In this document: one piece after another, positions 49,711-51,819 of the stretch
Position numbering within the stretch: position 1 is the stretch's first letter
Layout: each line of letters opens with the position of its first letter
Assembly (NCBI GenBank): GCA_030407315.1
Contig: JALQPE010000819.1
Span: forward strand, 1-51,819
From: Asparagopsis taxiformis
Lineage: Eukaryota; Rhodophyta; Florideophyceae; Bonnemaisoniales; Bonnemaisoniaceae
Length of the DNA: 51,819 nt
Direction: 5' to 3'
The notes under the pieces: model-generated
What the model was told of the DNA's origin: nothing
The model's database searches: none
The model's input: only the letters and a program-made list of their open reading frames with translations
Made by a program: the position numbers and the translations under genes

Positions 49711-50572
49711 CACTTTCTCTAGTACATATGGCGGAATACTAGGGCCCGACATCCACTTTCTCTAGTACATATGGCGGAATACTAGGACCCGACATCCACT
49801 TTCTCTAGTACATATGGCGGAATACTAGGACCCGACATCCACTTTCTCTAGTACATATGGCGGAATACTAGGACCCGACATCCACTTTCTCTAGTACATA
49901 TGGCGGAATACTAGGACCCGACATCCACTTTCTCTAGTACGTTTGGCGGAATACTAGGACCCGACATCCACTTTCTCTAGTACATATGGCGGAATACTAG
50001 GACCCGACATCCACTTTCTCTAGTACATATGGCGGAATACTAGGACCCGACATCCACTTTCTCTAGTACATATGGCGGAATACTAGGACCCGACATCCAC
50101 TTTCTCTAGTACATATGGCGGAATACTAGGACCCGACATCCACTTTCTCTAGTACATATGGCGGAATACTAGGACCCGACATCCACTTTCTCTAGTACAT
50201 ATGGCGGAATACTAGGACCCGACATCCACTTTCTCTAGTACATATGGCGGAATACTAGGACCCGACATCCACTTTCTCTAGTACATATGGCGGAATACTA
50301 GGACCCGACATCCACTTTCTCTAGTACATATGGCGGAATACTAGGACCCGACATCCACTTTCTCTAGTACATATGGCGGAATACTAGGACCCGACATCCA
50401 CTTTCTCTAGTACATATGGCGGAATACTAGGACCCGACATCCACTTTCTCTAGTACATATGGCGGAATACTAGGACCCGACATCCACTTTCTCTAGTACA
50501 TATGGCGGAATACTAGGACCCGACATCCACTTTCTCTAGTACATATGGCGGAATACTAGGACCCGACATCCA
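49711..50572. repeat. Satellite, 20 copies of a 43 bp unit
   Basis: The unit contains TTTCTCTAGTACATATGGCG and GAATACTAGGACCCGACATC. The GCGGAATACT string stands at 49,731 in the first copy and 50,548 in the last: 817 bases, exactly 19 periods of 43. Copies are almost identical; one has GTTTGG for ATATGG, and the first full unit has GGGCCC for GGACCC. A diverged unit (CTCTCTAGTACGGGTCCTAG) lies at 49,610-49,650, at the start of the third dioxygenase copy, so the array may have grown from there. Confidence 0.95.
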
Positions 50573-50589
50573 GTATACAATATATCAGC

Positions 50590-51819
50590 GAAAACGGGAG
50601 GGAAGAAATTACAGCGGATGGTAAATTCAGGGCCCATATCGGACCGTATTTTATTCTCTCATTTAGGAAACTGCTCGTATACAATACGTCTCTCTAGAAT
50701 AGGGAATACATATCTGGTCAGAATAGGAAATAAATACCGGTTAGAATAGGAAATAAATACCCGGTTAGAATAGGAAATACGTATCCAGCCAGAATACAAA
50801 ATACCTGTCAGCATATCGTCGATCACCCATCTCCCTCACTATCGCGTTCTCCCTACCATCCGAACGCCATGCACCACCATCCGCACATACTGCAAGAACC
50901 CTCACGACCTAGATTACAAAAAATACGCTCCTTCCCAATACCATCCCCGCTTTCCTCGACACCACCCCAGCCCATTAAATCATCAAGACATCAAACACGA
51001 ACATGGTCAGCAAAATCTTACACCACTTGAACGCACTCTCACTTCTATCGTATGCCCCAAAATATACACATACCAGAAACACCTCACAGCTTCATTCCCC
51101 ATCTTCCTACATCCCTTCTTCACTCTCCTTCAGTCCTGCCGTTCCTGCTTCACCACTCCTGCATCACATACACAACATCAGAATCAACCACAACAGTCAG
51201 ACTCAAAAGCAACGCTTACCACGACAGATATCCTAGAAACTCCCTTACTTACCTCTCCGAGAGGATGACTGAATCATCCATCCTACACAAAATACAAACC
51301 ATGATCCAAAAACCTTGCAATGAATATCAAAGTCAGCAGTCCATATCTTCGCAAAACAAGTCTTGGTGCTCAGTAAAACTTACCTTCTGTCATCAACATT
51401 CCTGCATCATCTACACAACATCGGAATCAACCACAACAGTCAGACTCAAACCAACCTTCCATCACAGCATACTTTCAAAACTCGCACACTTACCTTCGCT
51501 CCACACAATACACACCATGACTCAATAGGCTTCCAATGAAAAATATCGCATCAACGGAAATAGTCAGACTCAACACCAACCTTCCCTCGCTGCTTACTTT
51601 CAAAACTCGCACACTTACTTTACCTGTTCCATCCTGCACACAATAAAAACCATAAATCACGTAATCGTGTAGCCAAGAAAAGTAGTCAGCATTCCGCATC
51701 TTCGCACAACCGGTCTGGGCGCCCAATGTGACTTACCTTCCGTCATCACTATTCCTCCATCACCTACGCAACATCGGATTCAATCGCAACAGTCAGATTG
51801 AAAACCAACGTTCCCTCGC
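50590..51819. repeat. Dispersed repeat X, right copy, with transposase start codons
   Basis: It begins with the first codons of the pogo-like transposase in minus orientation (GGGCCCATATCGGACCGTAT, as at 5787-5815) and then follows the left copy. The short AGAATAGGAAATA motif is amplified to four or five copies near 50,690-50,775. About 235 bp units with CAACATCGGAATCAACCACA recur to the window end. The body of the transposase is missing here. Confidence 0.75.

Noticed and set aside
49711..50572. CRISPR-like array (regular 43 bp period)
   Set aside because: The whole unit repeats with no unique spacers and the context is eukaryotic; it is a satellite.

Overview
This looks like nuclear DNA of a eukaryote with many transposable elements. 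It carries a chromodomain Ty3/gypsy retrotransposon, a pogo-type transposase, CACTA-type transposon ends, a SET-domain protein, satellites, and long intron-poor reading frames with nuclear localisation signals. An alga, perhaps a florideophyte red alga, would fit, but that is inference: no ribosomal or organelle marker is present.

Layout. Positions 1-5.8 kb hold broken genes and remnants: a frameshifted gene with a duplicated motif, two pogo-like transposase remnants and a Cys-rich coiled-coil fragment. A dispersed repeat at 5.76-6.75 kb returns at the right edge (50.6-51.8 kb). From about 6.8 to 18.59 kb lies a chromovirus with gag, pol, a textbook -1 frameshift signal and a long antisense ORF; a CACTA-type end cuts it off at 18,589. 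Then come four large genes: a nuclear coiled-coil protein (19.5-21.0 kb, +), a possible Tudor-like protein (21.3-22.6 kb, -), a ParB-like/DNA adenine methyltransferase/SET fusion (23.1-26.6 kb, +), and a ParB-like/2-oxoglutarate-Fe(II) dioxygenase gene (-). The last gene is split into 45,817-45,045 and 30,551-27,680 by a 14.5 kb CACTA-type insertion (30,552-45,044). That insertion carries tandem repeats, hairpin arrays, a fragment resembling a nuclear transport receptor and a decayed second dioxygenase copy. A third dioxygenase copy lies at 47.4-49.65 kb, next to 20 exact-period copies of a 43 bp satellite.

Main idea. The methyltransferase/SET protein and the dioxygenase protein share a related N-terminal region (ParB-like DGxHR domain plus a helical segment) but end in opposite chemistries: DNA and protein methylation versus probable oxidative demethylation or hydroxylation. 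They sit convergently, with a possible chromatin-reader gene alongside, all to the right of a CACTA-type left end. This suggests a mobile-element cargo able to write and erase chromatin marks. The domain calls come from motifs read by eye; cargo status and function are inference.

Seven arrays of a near-perfect 39 bp palindrome (about 19 copies) surround the dioxygenase copies and are the most striking non-coding structure.
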